Shown in pieces: positions 7,884 through 16,947 of a DNA stretch of 64,000 bases. Under the pieces are notes generated by a model that saw only the letters and a list, made by a program, of their open reading frames with translations, was not told the origin of the DNA and did no database searches. Positions within the stretch are counted from its first letter, which is position 1, and each line of letters begins with the position of its first letter. The DNA is from Acidiphilium sp. C61 (GTDB taxonomy: Bacteria; Pseudomonadota; Alphaproteobacteria; Acetobacterales; Acetobacteraceae): NCBI RefSeq assembly GCF_902712915.1, contig NZ_CACTIA010000005.1, positions 3,012,501-3,076,500 of the forward strand, given 5' to 3'. The position numbers and the translations under genes were made by a program.

Positions 7884-9434
7884 TCACTCAGCTGCGGCGG
7901 GGAGTTTCGGCGCGCGAAACTCTTCCGGGAAATGGTTGATGGCGGACAGCACCGGATACGGCGTGAAGCCGCCCAGCGCGCAGAGCGAGCCGAATTTCAT
8001 CGTCTCGCAGAGATCGCGCACTAGTGCCAGGTTCTTCTCCGGCTCGATGCCGGCGCGAAGGCGGTCGAACGTCTCCACCCCGCGCGTCGAGCCGATGCGG
8101 CAGGGCGTGCACTTGCCGCAGGATTCGAGGGCGCAGAATTCCATCGCGAAACGGGCCATCTGCACCATGTCGGCGGTGTCGTCGAACACCACGAGCCCGC
8201 CATGGCCGATCAGCCCGTCGCGCTTGGCGAAGGCCTCGTAATCATAGGGCGTGTCGAACATCGAGGGCGGGAAATAGGCGCCGAGCGGCCCGCCCGCCTG
8301 CACCGCCTTCACCGGCCGGCCCGATGCGGTGCCGCCGCCGATCTCGTTCACCAGCTCGCCCAGCGTCACGCCGAAGGCGCATTCGAACAGCCCGCCCTGC
8401 TTCACATTGCCGGCGAGCTGCACCGGCATCGTCCCGCGCGAGCGCCCGTAGCCGACCTCGGCATAGCGCTTCGCCCCCTCGGCGAGGATGAACGGCACGC
8501 TGGCGAGGCTGATCGTGTTGTTGATGATGGTCGGCCGGCCGAACAGCCCCTCGATCGCCGGCAACGGCGGCTTCGGCCGCACCTGCCCGCGCTTGCCCTC
8601 GAGGCTCTCCAGCAGCGAGGTCTCCTCGCCGCAGACATAGGCCCCGGCGCCGACCCGCACTTCGAGGTCGAAATCATGCGCGCTGCCGTTGATCCCCTTG
8701 CCGAGATAGCCGGCGCGCTCCGCCAGCTCGATCGCCCGGCGCATCATCCGGATCGCGAGCGGATATTCCGAGCGGATATAGACATATCCCTTGGTCGCGC
8801 CCACCGCGACACCCGCGATCGTCATGCCCTCGATCAGCATGAACGGATCGGCTTCCATGATCAGACGGTCGGCGAAGGTGCCGGAATCGCCCTCGTCGGC
8901 GTTGCAGACGATGTATTTCCGGTCCGCCGCCGCCCGGGCGACGGTCTCCCACTTGATCCCGGTCGGGAAGCCAGCACCGCCGCGCCCGCGCAGCCCGCTC
9001 TCCTTCACCGCGGCGACGGTCGCCGCCGGCCCCATCGACAGCGCGGCCTCCAGCCCCTTGTAGCCGCCATGATGGCGGTAATCCTCGAGCGAGAGCGGAT
9101 CGATGATCCCGGCGCGGCCGAAGGTGAAGCGCGTCTGCTTTGCGAGATAGGCGATCTCCTCGACATGGCCGACGCATTTTTCATGCGGCGCGCCGTCGAA
9201 GAAGCGGGCCTCGAACAGCCCCGGCACGTCGGCGACGCCGATATTGCGATAGCCGATCCGCCCCGATGCGGTGGCGACCTCGACCAGCGGCTCCATGAAG
9301 AACATCCCGCGCGAGCCGTTGCGCACGATCGTCACCGGAATGTTGCGCGCCTGCGCCTCCGCCTCGATCGCGGCGGCAACCCGGTTCGCCCCGATCGCAA
9401 CGGCGGCCATGTCCTGGGGTACGAAAATCTTCAT
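7884..9434 (-). CDS. fdsB: NAD-dependent formate dehydrogenase, beta (flavin) subunit
   Basis: This 516-residue NuoF-like subunit holds FMN and reduces NAD+ with electrons from FdsA. An N-terminal thioredoxin-like region (KIFVPQDMAAVAIGANRVA) is followed by the FMN/NAD domain (GLRGRGGAGFPTGIKWE, NADEGDSGTFADR) and the [4Fe-4S] motif ESCGKCTPCRIG. The start at 9434 overlaps the fdsG stop as ATGA. A longer in-frame reading exists upstream, but it runs through fdsG in another frame and is rejected. The HymB/NuoF-like layout is usual for soluble formate dehydrogenases. Confidence 0.96.
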   Translation of the reverse strand: MKIFVPQDMAAVAIGANRVAAAIEAEAQARNIPVTIVRNGSRGMFFMEPLVEVATASGRIGYRNIGVADVPGLFEARFFDGAPHEKCVGHVEEIAYLAKQTRFTFGRAGIIDPLSLEDYRHHGGYKGLEAALSMGPAATVAAVKESGLRGRGGAGFPTGIKWETVARAAADRKYIVCNADEGDSGTFADRLIMEADPFMLIEGMTIAGVAVGATKGYVYIRSEYPLAIRMMRRAIELAERAGYLGKGINGSAHDFDLEVRVGAGAYVCGEETSLLESLEGKRGQVRPKPPLPAIEGLFGRPTIINNTISLASVPFILAEGAKRYAEVGYGRSRGTMPVQLAGNVKQGGLFECAFGVTLGELVNEIGGGTASGRPVKAVQAGGPLGAYFPPSMFDTPYDYEAFAKRDGLIGHGGLVVFDDTADMVQMARFAMEFCALESCGKCTPCRIGSTRGVETFDRLRAGIEPEKNLALVRDLCETMKFGSLCALGGFTPYPVLSAINHFPEEFRAPKLPAAAE

Positions 9435-9907
9435 CACGCGGCCTCCGCGACCAAAGCTTCGAGCGTGGCGGCATCGGCCCGCCCCACCGGCTCGTCGTCG
9501 AACAGCGCGCCCGGCGCCGTCGCGCACAGGCCAAGGCAATACACCGCCTCGACGGTGAGCCGCCCGTCCGGCGTGGTGCCGCCCCAGTCCAGCCCGAGCG
9601 CATCGAGCAGGCGCCGCGCATTCGCCTCCGACCCCATCGACTGGCAGGCCTCGGCCCGGCACAGTTTCAGCACGTGGCGGCCGGCCGGCTCGCGGCGGAA
9701 ATCATGATAGAAGCTGATCACCCCATGAACTTCGGCGCGGGTGATGTTGAGCGCCTCGGCGATCAGCGGCTCCGCCGCGCGCGGCACATGCCCAAAACTC
9801 TCCTGCAATGCGTGCAGGATTGGCAGCAGCGGGCCTTCCTCGCCGACATGATCCCGGATCACGGCGCGTGCCGCGTCTTCGTTCCACTGGGCTGGCGTCT
9901 GGTCCAT
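9434..9907 (-). CDS. fdsG: NAD-dependent formate dehydrogenase, gamma subunit
   Basis: This 157-residue NuoE-like subunit binds a [2Fe-2S] cluster next to FdsB. The ligands are seen in the thioredoxin-like fold as CRAEACQSMG and VYCLGLCATAPG. The preceding helix block (LPILHALQESFGHVPRAAEPLIAEALNITRAEVHGVISFYHDF) is typical of NuoE/HymA. It is the first structural gene of the fds operon. The 139 bases upstream contain a LysR-type palindrome and the 3' end of lysR. Confidence 0.95.
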   Translation of the reverse strand: MDQTPAQWNEDAARAVIRDHVGEEGPLLPILHALQESFGHVPRAAEPLIAEALNITRAEVHGVISFYHDFRREPAGRHVLKLCRAEACQSMGSEANARRLLDALGLDWGGTTPDGRLTVEAVYCLGLCATAPGALFDDEPVGRADAATLEALVAEAA

Positions 9908-10027
9908 TCCGACTATCCCGTTTCCTCGCTCGGCCAGGATGACCGAGTCTCCTGCTTAAGCGATGCAGGTTAATGATTTCTCTATTATCCCCAAGTTCAC
10001 GTCGGTAAACAAGCCAAAGACCGGATT

Positions 10028-10052
10028 GTTTGATAGAAAACGTCTATCAAAC
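10028..10052. promoter_or_regulatory. Candidate LysR-type operator upstream of fdsG
   Basis: GTTTGATAG (10028-10036) and CTATCAAAC (10044-10052) are perfect 9-base arms around a 7-base spacer. The inner ATAG-N7-CTAT has the symmetry of LysR-family recognition sites (T-N11-A). It begins about 120 bases upstream of the fdsG start and overlaps the stop codon of the LysR gene. It could also form a hairpin in the lysR transcript. The operator role is inference. Confidence 0.55.
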
Positions 10053-10958
10053 ACCCGCCCGGCCGGGCGCGGCCAGCGCCGCCGCCCGCGCTTCCGCCAC
10101 CTCCACCAGCGCCGCCACCAGCGGCGAGACCGGCTCGCGGTTCGGCAGCACCAGCCCGACCGCGTGAACCTCCTCCGGCCCGGTGATCGGGATCGCCCGC
10201 AGCCGCGGCGTCAGTCCGAAAATCTGCGCCAGCTTCTCCGGCAGCACGCAGGCCCAGCGCCCGGTCTGCACATGGCTCACCAGCACGACGATCGAGTTGC
10301 TCTCCAGCGTCGGCCGCAGCTCGGTGCCGGCATTGCGCAGCAGCCGGTCGAGAATCCGCCGGTTCTGCATGTCCGGCGTCAGCAGGCAGAGCGGGATCCG
10401 CCCGACCTCGGCCCAGCTCACCTGATCGCGCCGGCCGAGCGGCGCATCCGCCGCCGTCAGCAGCCGGTAGCGCTCCTCATAGAGCGGCACCACCCGGTTC
10501 TTGCCCACCGGCTCGTTGTCGATATAGGTCACCCCGGCATCGACCTCGAAATTCTCCAGCCGCCGCAGCACCTCGTTCGAGGTGCAGGACTGGATCGAGA
10601 ACCGCACCGCATCGTGCTGGCGCCGATAGGGCGTCGTGAGTTCCGTGATCGTGGCCAGCGCGGTCGGGATCGCGGCGATCCGCAGCAACCCCGAAAGCCC
10701 CAGCTTCAGCGCGCGGATATCGGCGCGCATCGCCTGCATGTCGCCGACGATGCGCCGCGCCCAGTCGAGCACCCGCTCGCCCTCAGGGGTAAACCCCTGA
10801 AAGCGTGACGACCGCTCGACCAGCGGCATCCCCAGCGCCTCCTCCAGCGCGCGAATCCCCGCCGAGAAGGTGGGCTGGGTCACACCGCAGCTCTCCGCGC
10901 CGCGGCCGAAGTGCCGCTCGCGCGCCAGCGCCAGCAGGTATTCGAGCTTCTCGATCAA
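10047..10958 (-). CDS. LysR-family transcriptional regulator (probable regulator of fds)
   Basis: This 303-residue regulator has an N-terminal winged helix (residues 1-60, with VTQPTFSAGIRALEEALG as the recognition region) and a LysR substrate-binding domain (EVLRRLENFEVDAGVTYID onwards). The start is TTG at 10958, whose TTGA overlaps the alcohol dehydrogenase stop; no ATG further in would keep the helix-turn-helix. LysR regulators often sit beside fdsGBACD operons, usually divergently. Here the gene is co-directional and directly upstream of fdsG, with a palindrome at its 3' end. Control of the fds genes is inferred from position. Confidence 0.9.
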   Translation of the reverse strand: MIEKLEYLLALARERHFGRGAESCGVTQPTFSAGIRALEEALGMPLVERSSRFQGFTPEGERVLDWARRIVGDMQAMRADIRALKLGLSGLLRIAAIPTALATITELTTPYRRQHDAVRFSIQSCTSNEVLRRLENFEVDAGVTYIDNEPVGKNRVVPLYEERYRLLTAADAPLGRRDQVSWAEVGRIPLCLLTPDMQNRRILDRLLRNAGTELRPTLESNSIVVLVSHVQTGRWACVLPEKLAQIFGLTPRLRAIPITGPEEVHAVGLVLPNREPVSPLVAALVEVAEARAAALAAPGRAGV

Positions 10959-12028
10959 GCGCCCTCGGCCACCAGCACCAGCCGCCCGGTCACCTCGCCG
11001 GCCTTGAGCCGGTGGATCGCCGCATCCGCCTCGCGCTGCGGCACCGTCTCGATCTGCAGCTTCGGCAGCGCCCCGCCCTGGGCGAGATCGACCAGCTCGC
11101 GCAGATCGCCCGGCGTGCCGACGAAACTGCCCTGCAATGTCAGCGCCCGCATCGGCATGAAGGGCAGGGGGATGTTCAGCTCGCCGCCGAACAGCCCGAC
11201 CATGATCAGCTTGCCGCCCTTGGCCAGCGCCGCATGCGCCGCCTTCGCCGTGCCCGAGCCGTTGACGAGGTCGATGATCGCCTCCGGCTGCCCGCCGCAC
11301 GCCGCGATGATCGCCTTGTGCAGCGCCGGATCGTTGCCATCCACCACCGCGCTGGCGCCCGCCGCCAGCGCCGCCGCGCGCTTCGTCGCGCTGGTATCGA
11401 CGCTGACGATCGCCCTGTGCCCGAGCGCGCGCAGCACCGCGATCGCCGACAGCCCGAGCCCGCCCGCGCCGATCAGCACCACCGGCGTGTCCGCCGGCAG
11501 CGGCATCACCTTGCGGATCGCGGCATAGACCGTGATGCCCGAACACGCATAGGTCGCCGCCAGCGCGGGATCGAGATCGCCGGGATCGACGAGGTGCCCC
11601 GCATGCGCCGCGATCACATGGGTCGCGTAGCCGCCATGCTGGTAGATGCCGAGCGAGCGCTGCTTGGCGCAGAGATTGTCCTCGCCCGCCTTGCACCGCG
11701 CGCATTCGCCGCAGCCGACCCAGGGATACACGATCCGCACATCCCCCACCTTCGCCCCGCTCGCCTCCGGCCCGAGCTTCACCACCCGGCCGACGATCTC
11801 ATGGCCCAGCGCCAGCGGCAGCGTGATTCCCCGCCGCACGATCTCATAACGCCCGGCGCTGCCGAGATCGTAATACCCGTCCCAGAGATGCAGGTCGGAA
11901 TGGCAGACGCCGCAATGCGTCACCTCCAGCAAGATCTCCTGCCCCTTCGGCTCGGGCATCGGCAGGTCGATTTCCTTCAGCGGCGCCCCGTTCTCGACAA
12001 CGGCCCAGGCTTTCATCGTGGTGGACAT
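10955..12028 (-). CDS. Zinc-dependent alcohol dehydrogenase
   Basis: This 357-residue medium-chain dehydrogenase has the catalytic zinc motifs CGVCHSD and LGHE, the structural zinc loop CGECARCKAGEDNLC and the NAD-binding GAGGLGLSA. The start at 12028 (MSTTMKAWAVV) has a GGGAGA ribosome binding site just upstream. The gene leads a minus-strand series that continues into lysR with a 4-base overlap, so it may be co-transcribed with the formate regulator. A role in oxidising short alcohols or aldehydes in C1 metabolism is possible but not proven. It has no glutathione-dependent formaldehyde dehydrogenase signature that I can identify. Confidence 0.9.
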   Translation of the reverse strand: MSTTMKAWAVVENGAPLKEIDLPMPEPKGQEILLEVTHCGVCHSDLHLWDGYYDLGSAGRYEIVRRGITLPLALGHEIVGRVVKLGPEASGAKVGDVRIVYPWVGCGECARCKAGEDNLCAKQRSLGIYQHGGYATHVIAAHAGHLVDPGDLDPALAATYACSGITVYAAIRKVMPLPADTPVVLIGAGGLGLSAIAVLRALGHRAIVSVDTSATKRAAALAAGASAVVDGNDPALHKAIIAACGGQPEAIIDLVNGSGTAKAAHAALAKGGKLIMVGLFGGELNIPLPFMPMRALTLQGSFVGTPGDLRELVDLAQGGALPKLQIETVPQREADAAIHRLKAGEVTGRLVLVAEGA

Positions 12029-12141
12029 TCCGGTCTCCCATTTTTGATCCACCGCGAGTATCGGGCGCATCGCGCCGTTCAGGCAAGCCGGGCCGGCCGC
12101 ATGGCGCGGAAGATCAGCCCCGCGCCGCATGGCGCGTGAGT

Positions 12142-13443
12142 TCACCCTTCTGCCGGCGCCGCGTCCTGCCGTGCCAGGATCACCCCGGCGAGATAGAGCG
12201 AGCCGCAGATCAGCACCCGCTTCGGCGCCCCGTCCGCGGCGAGCCGCCGCAGCGCGGTTTCCACATCCGGCCCCGCCGTCGCCACCCCGCCCGACGCCTC
12301 GATGATCGCCTCGACCGGCAAGGCGAGATGCTGCCCCGGCTCGACCACCGCCTGCACCGATGCCGCCTGCGGCAGCAGGATGCGCAGGAATTCCGCGACG
12401 TCCTTGGCCTGCTTCATCCCGACGACGAGATGCGTCTCCCCCTCCCAGCCGGCCAAAACCTCGGCCAGCGCCTGCGCCCCGCCCGGATTATGCGCGCCAT
12501 CGAGCCAGAGTTCCGAGCCCGAAGGCAGCAGCGCTTCCAGCGGCGCGGCGAGGCGCTGCAACCGCGCCGGCCATTCCGCCGCCGCCATGCCGCGCGCGAA
12601 AGCGGCCTCGCCGAACCCGAACCCGCCGGCGCGCAGGGCGGCGATGGCGATGCCGGCATTGTCGAATTGATGCGCGCCGGGCAGGGCAGGGCGGGGCAGC
12701 TCCAGCCGCCCGTCCTCATCCTCATACACAGCACCCGCGCCCTGCTGCATGATCCGCCACTGCCGCCCGCGCACCGCGAGCTTCACCCCGGCCGCCTTCG
12801 CCCTGGCATCCAGCACGGCCAGTACCTCCGGCGTCTGGAACCCGGTCACGGCCCGGCTGCCCGCCTTCATGATCCCGGCCTTCTCGGCGGCGATCACGGT
12901 TTCGGTATCGCCGAGGAATTCGCGGTGATCGAGCGAGATCGCGGTGATCGCGGCGGCTGCCGGCGGCGGGATCACGTTGGTCGCATCGAAGGTGCCGCCG
13001 AGCCCCACCTCGATGATGGCGATCTCCGCCGGGCGGGATGCGAACAGCACGAAGGCGGCGGCGGTGATCGCCTCGAACACGGTGATGGGGGCGGCGTCGT
13101 TCACCCGCTCCACCTCGTCGAGCGCTGCGTCCAGCTCGTCATCGCTGACCAGCGCGCCGGCCAGCCGGATGCGCTCGTTGAACCGCACGAGATGCGGCGA
13201 GGTATAGACATGCGCGCGCAGCCCCGCCGCCTCGGCCATGCCGCGCAGGAAGGCGCAGACGCTGCCCTTGCCGTTGGTCCCGGCGACATGGATCGTCGGC
13301 GGCAGGCGCCGCTCGGGATGGCCGAGCGCTGCCAGCAGCCGCTCCAGCCGTTCCAGCCGCAGGTCGATCAGCCGCGGATAGAGCGTGTGCAGCCGCTCGA
13401 TCCGCGCATCGATCCGGCTCGATCCCGTCGCCGCCCCGCTCAT
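12142..13443 (-). CDS. folC: Bifunctional folylpolyglutamate/dihydrofolate synthase
   Basis: This 433-residue Mur-ligase-fold enzyme adds glutamate to dihydropteroate and to folates. Visible motifs are the P-loop VAGTNGKGSVCAFL near residue 53, SPHLVRFNERIRL, the EVGLGGTFDATN block and the C-terminal LDGAHNPGG. It follows accD, the usual accD-folC order in proteobacteria. Its ATG at 13443 overlaps the TGA of a small in-between frame rather than that of accD itself (see the junction repeat). Confidence 0.96.
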   Translation of the reverse strand: MSGAATGSSRIDARIERLHTLYPRLIDLRLERLERLLAALGHPERRLPPTIHVAGTNGKGSVCAFLRGMAEAAGLRAHVYTSPHLVRFNERIRLAGALVSDDELDAALDEVERVNDAAPITVFEAITAAAFVLFASRPAEIAIIEVGLGGTFDATNVIPPPAAAAITAISLDHREFLGDTETVIAAEKAGIMKAGSRAVTGFQTPEVLAVLDARAKAAGVKLAVRGRQWRIMQQGAGAVYEDEDGRLELPRPALPGAHQFDNAGIAIAALRAGGFGFGEAAFARGMAAAEWPARLQRLAAPLEALLPSGSELWLDGAHNPGGAQALAEVLAGWEGETHLVVGMKQAKDVAEFLRILLPQAASVQAVVEPGQHLALPVEAIIEASGGVATAGPDVETALRRLAADGAPKRVLICGSLYLAGVILARQDAAPAEG

Positions 13444-13481
13444 GCCGCCCGCCTTGCGCCGCGCCTCACGCCGCGCCTCAC
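13441..13481 (-). repeat. Expanded accD-folC junction with bridging mini-ORF
   Basis: The words GCGGCGTGAGGC, GCGGCGTGAGGC and GCGGCGCAAGGC follow each other with a 12-base period. A GTG at 13481 overlaps the accD TGA, and from it 13 codons are open and end in a TGA (13442-13440) that overlaps the folC ATG (13443-13441). The two genes are therefore joined by a chain of overlapping stop/start signals and not by an ordinary spacer. Confidence 0.6.
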
Positions 13482-14347
13482 GCCGCCTCCGCGTCCGGCC
13501 GCCCCACCTTGAGCAGGCCGAGCAGCCGCCCGAGCGTCGCCGCCATCTCGCCGCGCGCCAGCACCATGTCGACCATGCCGTGTTCGAGCAGGTATTCGGC
13601 GCGCTGGAAGCCTTCCGGCAGTTTCTCGCGGATCGTCTCCTCGATCACCCGCGCCCCGGCAAAGCCGATCAGCGCGTTCGGCTCGGCGATCTGGATATCG
13701 CCGAGCATCGCGAACGAGGCGGTCACCCCGCCGGTGGTCGGATCGGTCAGCACGACGATATAGGGCAGCCCCGCCTCGCGGACCATCTGCACCGCGATGG
13801 TGCTGCGCGGCATCTGCATCAGGCTCACCGGCCCTTCCTGCATCCGCGCCCCGCCCGAGGCGGTGAACACGATCAGCGCCGCCTTCTGCAACACCGCGAG
13901 CCGGGCGGCGGCGACCAGCGCCTCGCCCATCGCCGCCCCCATCGAGCCGCCCATGAAGCGGAAATCCATCGCCGCGATCACCGCCCGATGCCCGCCCACG
14001 GTGCCATGCGCGACCAGCACGGCATCCTCCATCCCGGTCTTCCTGCGTGCATCGGCGAGCCGGTCGGGATATTTCTTGCGATCCTGGAATTTCAGCGGAT
14101 CGACCGGCACCCTGGGCAGGTCGATCCGCTGGAACTTGCCGCCATCGAAGGTCCAGGCCAGCCGCTCGGCCGCCGTCGCCCGCATGTGGTGGCCGCAATG
14201 CGGGCAGACCTTGAGGTTGGTCTCCAGTTCGCGGTGAAAGATCATCTGCTGGCAGGCGCTGCACTGATGCCAGAGATTGTCCGGCGCCTCCTTGCGCCCG
14301 AGCAGGGTGCGAATGCGCGGGCGGACGAATTCGGAAAGCCAGTTCAT
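13478..14347 (-). CDS. accD: Acetyl-CoA carboxylase carboxyltransferase, beta subunit
   Basis: This 289-residue subunit works with AccA to move the carboxyl group from biotin to acetyl-CoA, the first step of fatty acid synthesis. The N-terminal zinc ribbon is clear (CSACQQ and CPHCGHH near residues 33-55), followed by the crotonase-like carboxyltransferase core with [16 protein letters not shown] and [17 protein letters not shown]. Length is normal. It starts 10 bases after the stop of a Gln/Pro-rich gene and leads into folC. Confidence 0.96.
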   Translation of the reverse strand: MNWLSEFVRPRIRTLLGRKEAPDNLWHQCSACQQMIFHRELETNLKVCPHCGHHMRATAAERLAWTFDGGKFQRIDLPRVPVDPLKFQDRKKYPDRLADARRKTGMEDAVLVAHGTVGGHRAVIAAMDFRFMGGSMGAAMGEALVAAARLAVLQKAALIVFTASGGARMQEGPVSLMQMPRSTIAVQMVREAGLPYIVVLTDPTTGGVTASFAMLGDIQIAEPNALIGFAGARVIEETIREKLPEGFQRAEYLLEHGMVDMVLARGEMAATLGRLLGLLKVGRPDAEAA

Positions 14348-14357
14348 GTCGGGCCGG

Positions 14358-14840
14358 TCAGAAAATGCTGTTGATCAGGTCGTCGCCGAGGCCGAACCCG
14401 GCCCCCATCGCGATCGCCCGGCCAAAGCCCGAATTCAGGAACCCGCCGAGCAGCCCGCCGCCCTGCTGGGGATAGCCCTGCTGGGGGTATTGCGGCTGCG
14501 GCTGATACGCCGGCTGGGTCATTGGCTGACTCTGGGGCTGACCCTGGGGCTGGTAAGCCGGCTGAGACATCGGCTGAGTTTGGGGCACCGAGCCGGCGAG
14601 CGCGGCCGGCTGGTTCGCCACGAAATTGTGAAGCGCCTGGAGCAGCCCGCCCACCTGATTCTGCTCCGCCTGGATCGCCAGCGCGATCTCGCGCAGGTCC
14701 AGCAGCCACTCCCGCGCGTCCTGGTTCCCGGCGTCCCGCGCCGCTTGCAGCTTCTGCGCCAGCGCCTTCAGCTGGCCGGCCGTCTGCTGCGCCTGGCCCT
14801 GCAACTGGTCATATTGCGTGTCGATCGTCTGGATATCCAT
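14358..14840 (-). CDS. Conserved hypothetical protein with Gln/Pro-rich linker and Gly-rich C-terminus
   Basis: This 160-residue protein has an N-terminal coiled-coil-like region ([14 protein letters not shown] to about residue 80). A low-complexity stretch follows, with repeats such as SQPAYQPQ and [12 protein letters not shown], and then a Gly-rich end ([29 protein letters not shown]). The layout recalls DUF2076-like proteins, but I do not assign a function. The start at 14840 has AGGA nine bases upstream, better than the in-frame ATG ten codons earlier. No signal peptide is present. It lies upstream of accD on the same strand. Confidence 0.65.
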   Translation of the reverse strand: MDIQTIDTQYDQLQGQAQQTAGQLKALAQKLQAARDAGNQDAREWLLDLREIALAIQAEQNQVGGLLQALHNFVANQPAALAGSVPQTQPMSQPAYQPQGQPQSQPMTQPAYQPQPQYPQQGYPQQGGGLLGGFLNSGFGRAIAMGAGFGLGDDLINSIF

Positions 14841-14892
14841 GGGACCCGTCCTTTCGCGTAAACCGTTCATATAGAATCAACGGCGGCAAAAG

Positions 14893-15633
14893 TCAGGCCG
14901 CCGCCCGCCCGCCGCGCCAGGCCCGGCACGCCTCGCCAAAGGCCGCGAACAGGCGCTGCCGGTCCGGCGCCTCCATCACCGCCCATTCCGGGTGCCATTG
15001 CACGGCGATGGCGAAGCCCGTCGCCCCCTCGACCCGCACCGCCTCGATCGTCCCGTCCGGCGCCACCGCCTCGGCCGCGAGCCCCGGCGCCAGCCGGTCG
15101 ATCGCCTGGCCGTGCAGCGAATTGACCATGATCGTCTCCGCCCCGCAGATATGCCGCAGCGCGCCGCTCAGCCGCACCTCGTGCTTGAGCGCCATCTGCT
15201 CGGCCCGCGTGCCCTCGCCGGCGCGATGATCGAGCCGCCCGGGGAGCGTATGCACGCGCTGGTGCAGCGTCCCGCCAAGGGCGACGTTGAGTTCCTGCAA
15301 CCCGCGGCAGATGCCGAGCACCGGCATCCCGCGGGCAAGGGCGGCGCGGATCAGCGGCAGCGTCGTCGCGTCGCGGTCGGCATCATGCGCGTCCGGCGTC
15401 TCGTCATTGGCAACGCCGTAGCGCGTCGGCATCACGTTGCTCGGGCTGCCGTTGAACAGGATGCCGTCCAGCCGGTCGAGCACGGCGATCATCGCCTCGC
15501 CTTCCGGCGGGATCAGCAGCGGCAGCGCGTCGCTCGCCGCGATCACCGCCTCGCCGTAGCGCGCCGGGGTCGCGTGCTGGTGGTGGTTGCCGATGAACTT
15601 GGTGCAGGCGGGAATGCCGATGATGCTGGGCAT
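14893..15633 (-). CDS. Peptidase C26 family class I glutamine amidotransferase (gamma-glutamyl hydrolase type)
   Basis: This 246-residue protein is a cytosolic class I glutamine-amidotransferase fold of the PuuD/YcjL kind, which hydrolyse gamma-glutamyl bonds such as gamma-glutamyl-GABA. The nucleophile elbow GICRGLQELNVALGG gives the catalytic Cys near residue 107, the NSLHGQAIDRLAPG block follows, and the catalytic His and Glu lie in VQWHPEW. The N-terminus IGIPACTK is standard. The ATG at 15633 has GAGGA upstream. It is 23 bases downstream of an MFS exporter gene on the same strand. No other polyamine genes are visible here. Confidence 0.9.
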   Translation of the reverse strand: MPSIIGIPACTKFIGNHHQHATPARYGEAVIAASDALPLLIPPEGEAMIAVLDRLDGILFNGSPSNVMPTRYGVANDETPDAHDADRDATTLPLIRAALARGMPVLGICRGLQELNVALGGTLHQRVHTLPGRLDHRAGEGTRAEQMALKHEVRLSGALRHICGAETIMVNSLHGQAIDRLAPGLAAEAVAPDGTIEAVRVEGATGFAIAVQWHPEWAVMEAPDRQRLFAAFGEACRAWRGGRAAA

Positions 15634-15656
15634 GAAATCCTCGTCAGGTGAGTCTG

Positions 15657-16874
15657 TCAGGTCAGGCGTCGGGGTCGGAAGGCGGCGGCGAGTGCGGCGA
15701 GGGACGCGCATGCGAACATGGCGAAGGCCATTGGCCGGGCGGTGCCGTCGGCGAAGGCGCCGACCAGCGCGCCGGTGATCGCCCCGCCGACATATTGCCA
15801 GGTGCCGAGCAGGGCCGAGGCCGAGCCCGCATGCGCCTGGTGCCGCGAGAGGGCGGCGACCAGCGCGCTTGGCAGCGTCAGCCCGTAACTCGCCTGGCAG
15901 ATGAACAGCCCGGCGATGATCGGCAGCGGCCCGCCGCCGCGCAGCGCCGCCACCACCAGCACGATGGTCCCGCACAAAAGTGCGACGACCGAAGCCGAAA
16001 TCACCGGCCGCAGCCCCGCCCGCGCCACCAGATGCGGGTTCCACTGGTTGAACCCGATATAGATCGCCGCATTCAGCCCGAACAGCAGCGCATAGGCGAG
16101 CGGGTGCCAGTGATACGCGCCGATGAACACCGCCGGCGTGCCGGCAAGATAGGCGAACAGCGCGCCGATCGCGAAGGTGCCGGTCAGCGCATGGGTCAGG
16201 AAGCCGCGCTCGGCGGCGATCTGCCCGTAGCGGATGATGATGGTGCGAAACCCCACCGTGCTCCGCCGCGAGACCGGCAGCGTATCCGGCAGCTTCACCC
16301 ATACCATCGCGATCGCGACGATCCCGTAGAGCGTCGCCAGGACAAAGATCCACCGCCACGAGCCGAAGGCGATCACCGCGCTGCCGAGAATCGGGGCGAT
16401 GATCGGCGCCACCCCCATCACCAGCATCAGCCGCGAGAACAGCATCGCCGCCGCCGGTCCGTCGGCGATGTCGCGCACCATCGCCCGCGGCACCACCACC
16501 GCGGCCGAGCCGCCAAAGGCGGCGAGCAGCCGGAACCACGACAGCGATGCCGTGTTCCATGCCAGCGTGCAGCCGATCGAGGCGGCGATATAGAGCCCGA
16601 GCCCGAGCAGGATCGGCAGCCGCCGCCCGGCCCGGTCGGAAAACGGCCCCTGCGTCATCTGCCCCGCGGCGAGCCCGGCGAAATAGGCGGCGAGCGTCAG
16701 CCCCGGCCCGGCCGGGTCGTGGAACTGCCGGGCGATGGTCGGAAAGGCAGGCAGATACATGTCGACCGACACCGGCCCGATCGCGATCAGGAAGCCGAGC
16801 AGCAGCGGCAGGCGCCGGCTCGTCGCGAGATCCGGCGCCGCTTCGGCGACAGCGCGTGGTGCGGATGACATCAT
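15657..16874 (-). CDS. Bcr/CflA-type multidrug MFS transporter
   Basis: This 405-residue membrane protein has 12 predicted helices. The N-terminal block FLIAIGPVSVDMYLPAFPTIARQF is the hallmark of Bcr/CflA (DHA1) drug exporters, and the loop GPFSDRAGRRLPILLG is the MFS motif A. PRAMVRDIADG after helix four is also family-typical. The substrate is unknown. The gene sits upstream of the C26 peptidase with a short spacer, so they may be co-transcribed. Confidence 0.92.
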   Translation of the reverse strand: MMSSAPRAVAEAAPDLATSRRLPLLLGFLIAIGPVSVDMYLPAFPTIARQFHDPAGPGLTLAAYFAGLAAGQMTQGPFSDRAGRRLPILLGLGLYIAASIGCTLAWNTASLSWFRLLAAFGGSAAVVVPRAMVRDIADGPAAAMLFSRLMLVMGVAPIIAPILGSAVIAFGSWRWIFVLATLYGIVAIAMVWVKLPDTLPVSRRSTVGFRTIIIRYGQIAAERGFLTHALTGTFAIGALFAYLAGTPAVFIGAYHWHPLAYALLFGLNAAIYIGFNQWNPHLVARAGLRPVISASVVALLCGTIVLVVAALRGGGPLPIIAGLFICQASYGLTLPSALVAALSRHQAHAGSASALLGTWQYVGGAITGALVGAFADGTARPMAFAMFACASLAALAAAFRPRRLT

Positions 16875-16947
16875 CTGATCATAACGCCGCCGCGAAACCC
16901 GGCAAACGCCCCGTCAGCGCAATCCTGCCGGGCGTCGGCGATCTGGA

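Noticed and set aside
7884..9662. Longer fdsB start giving an extra 76 residues
   Set aside because: The extension overlaps fdsG in another frame; the ATG at 9434 gives standard FdsB length and an ATGA overlap.
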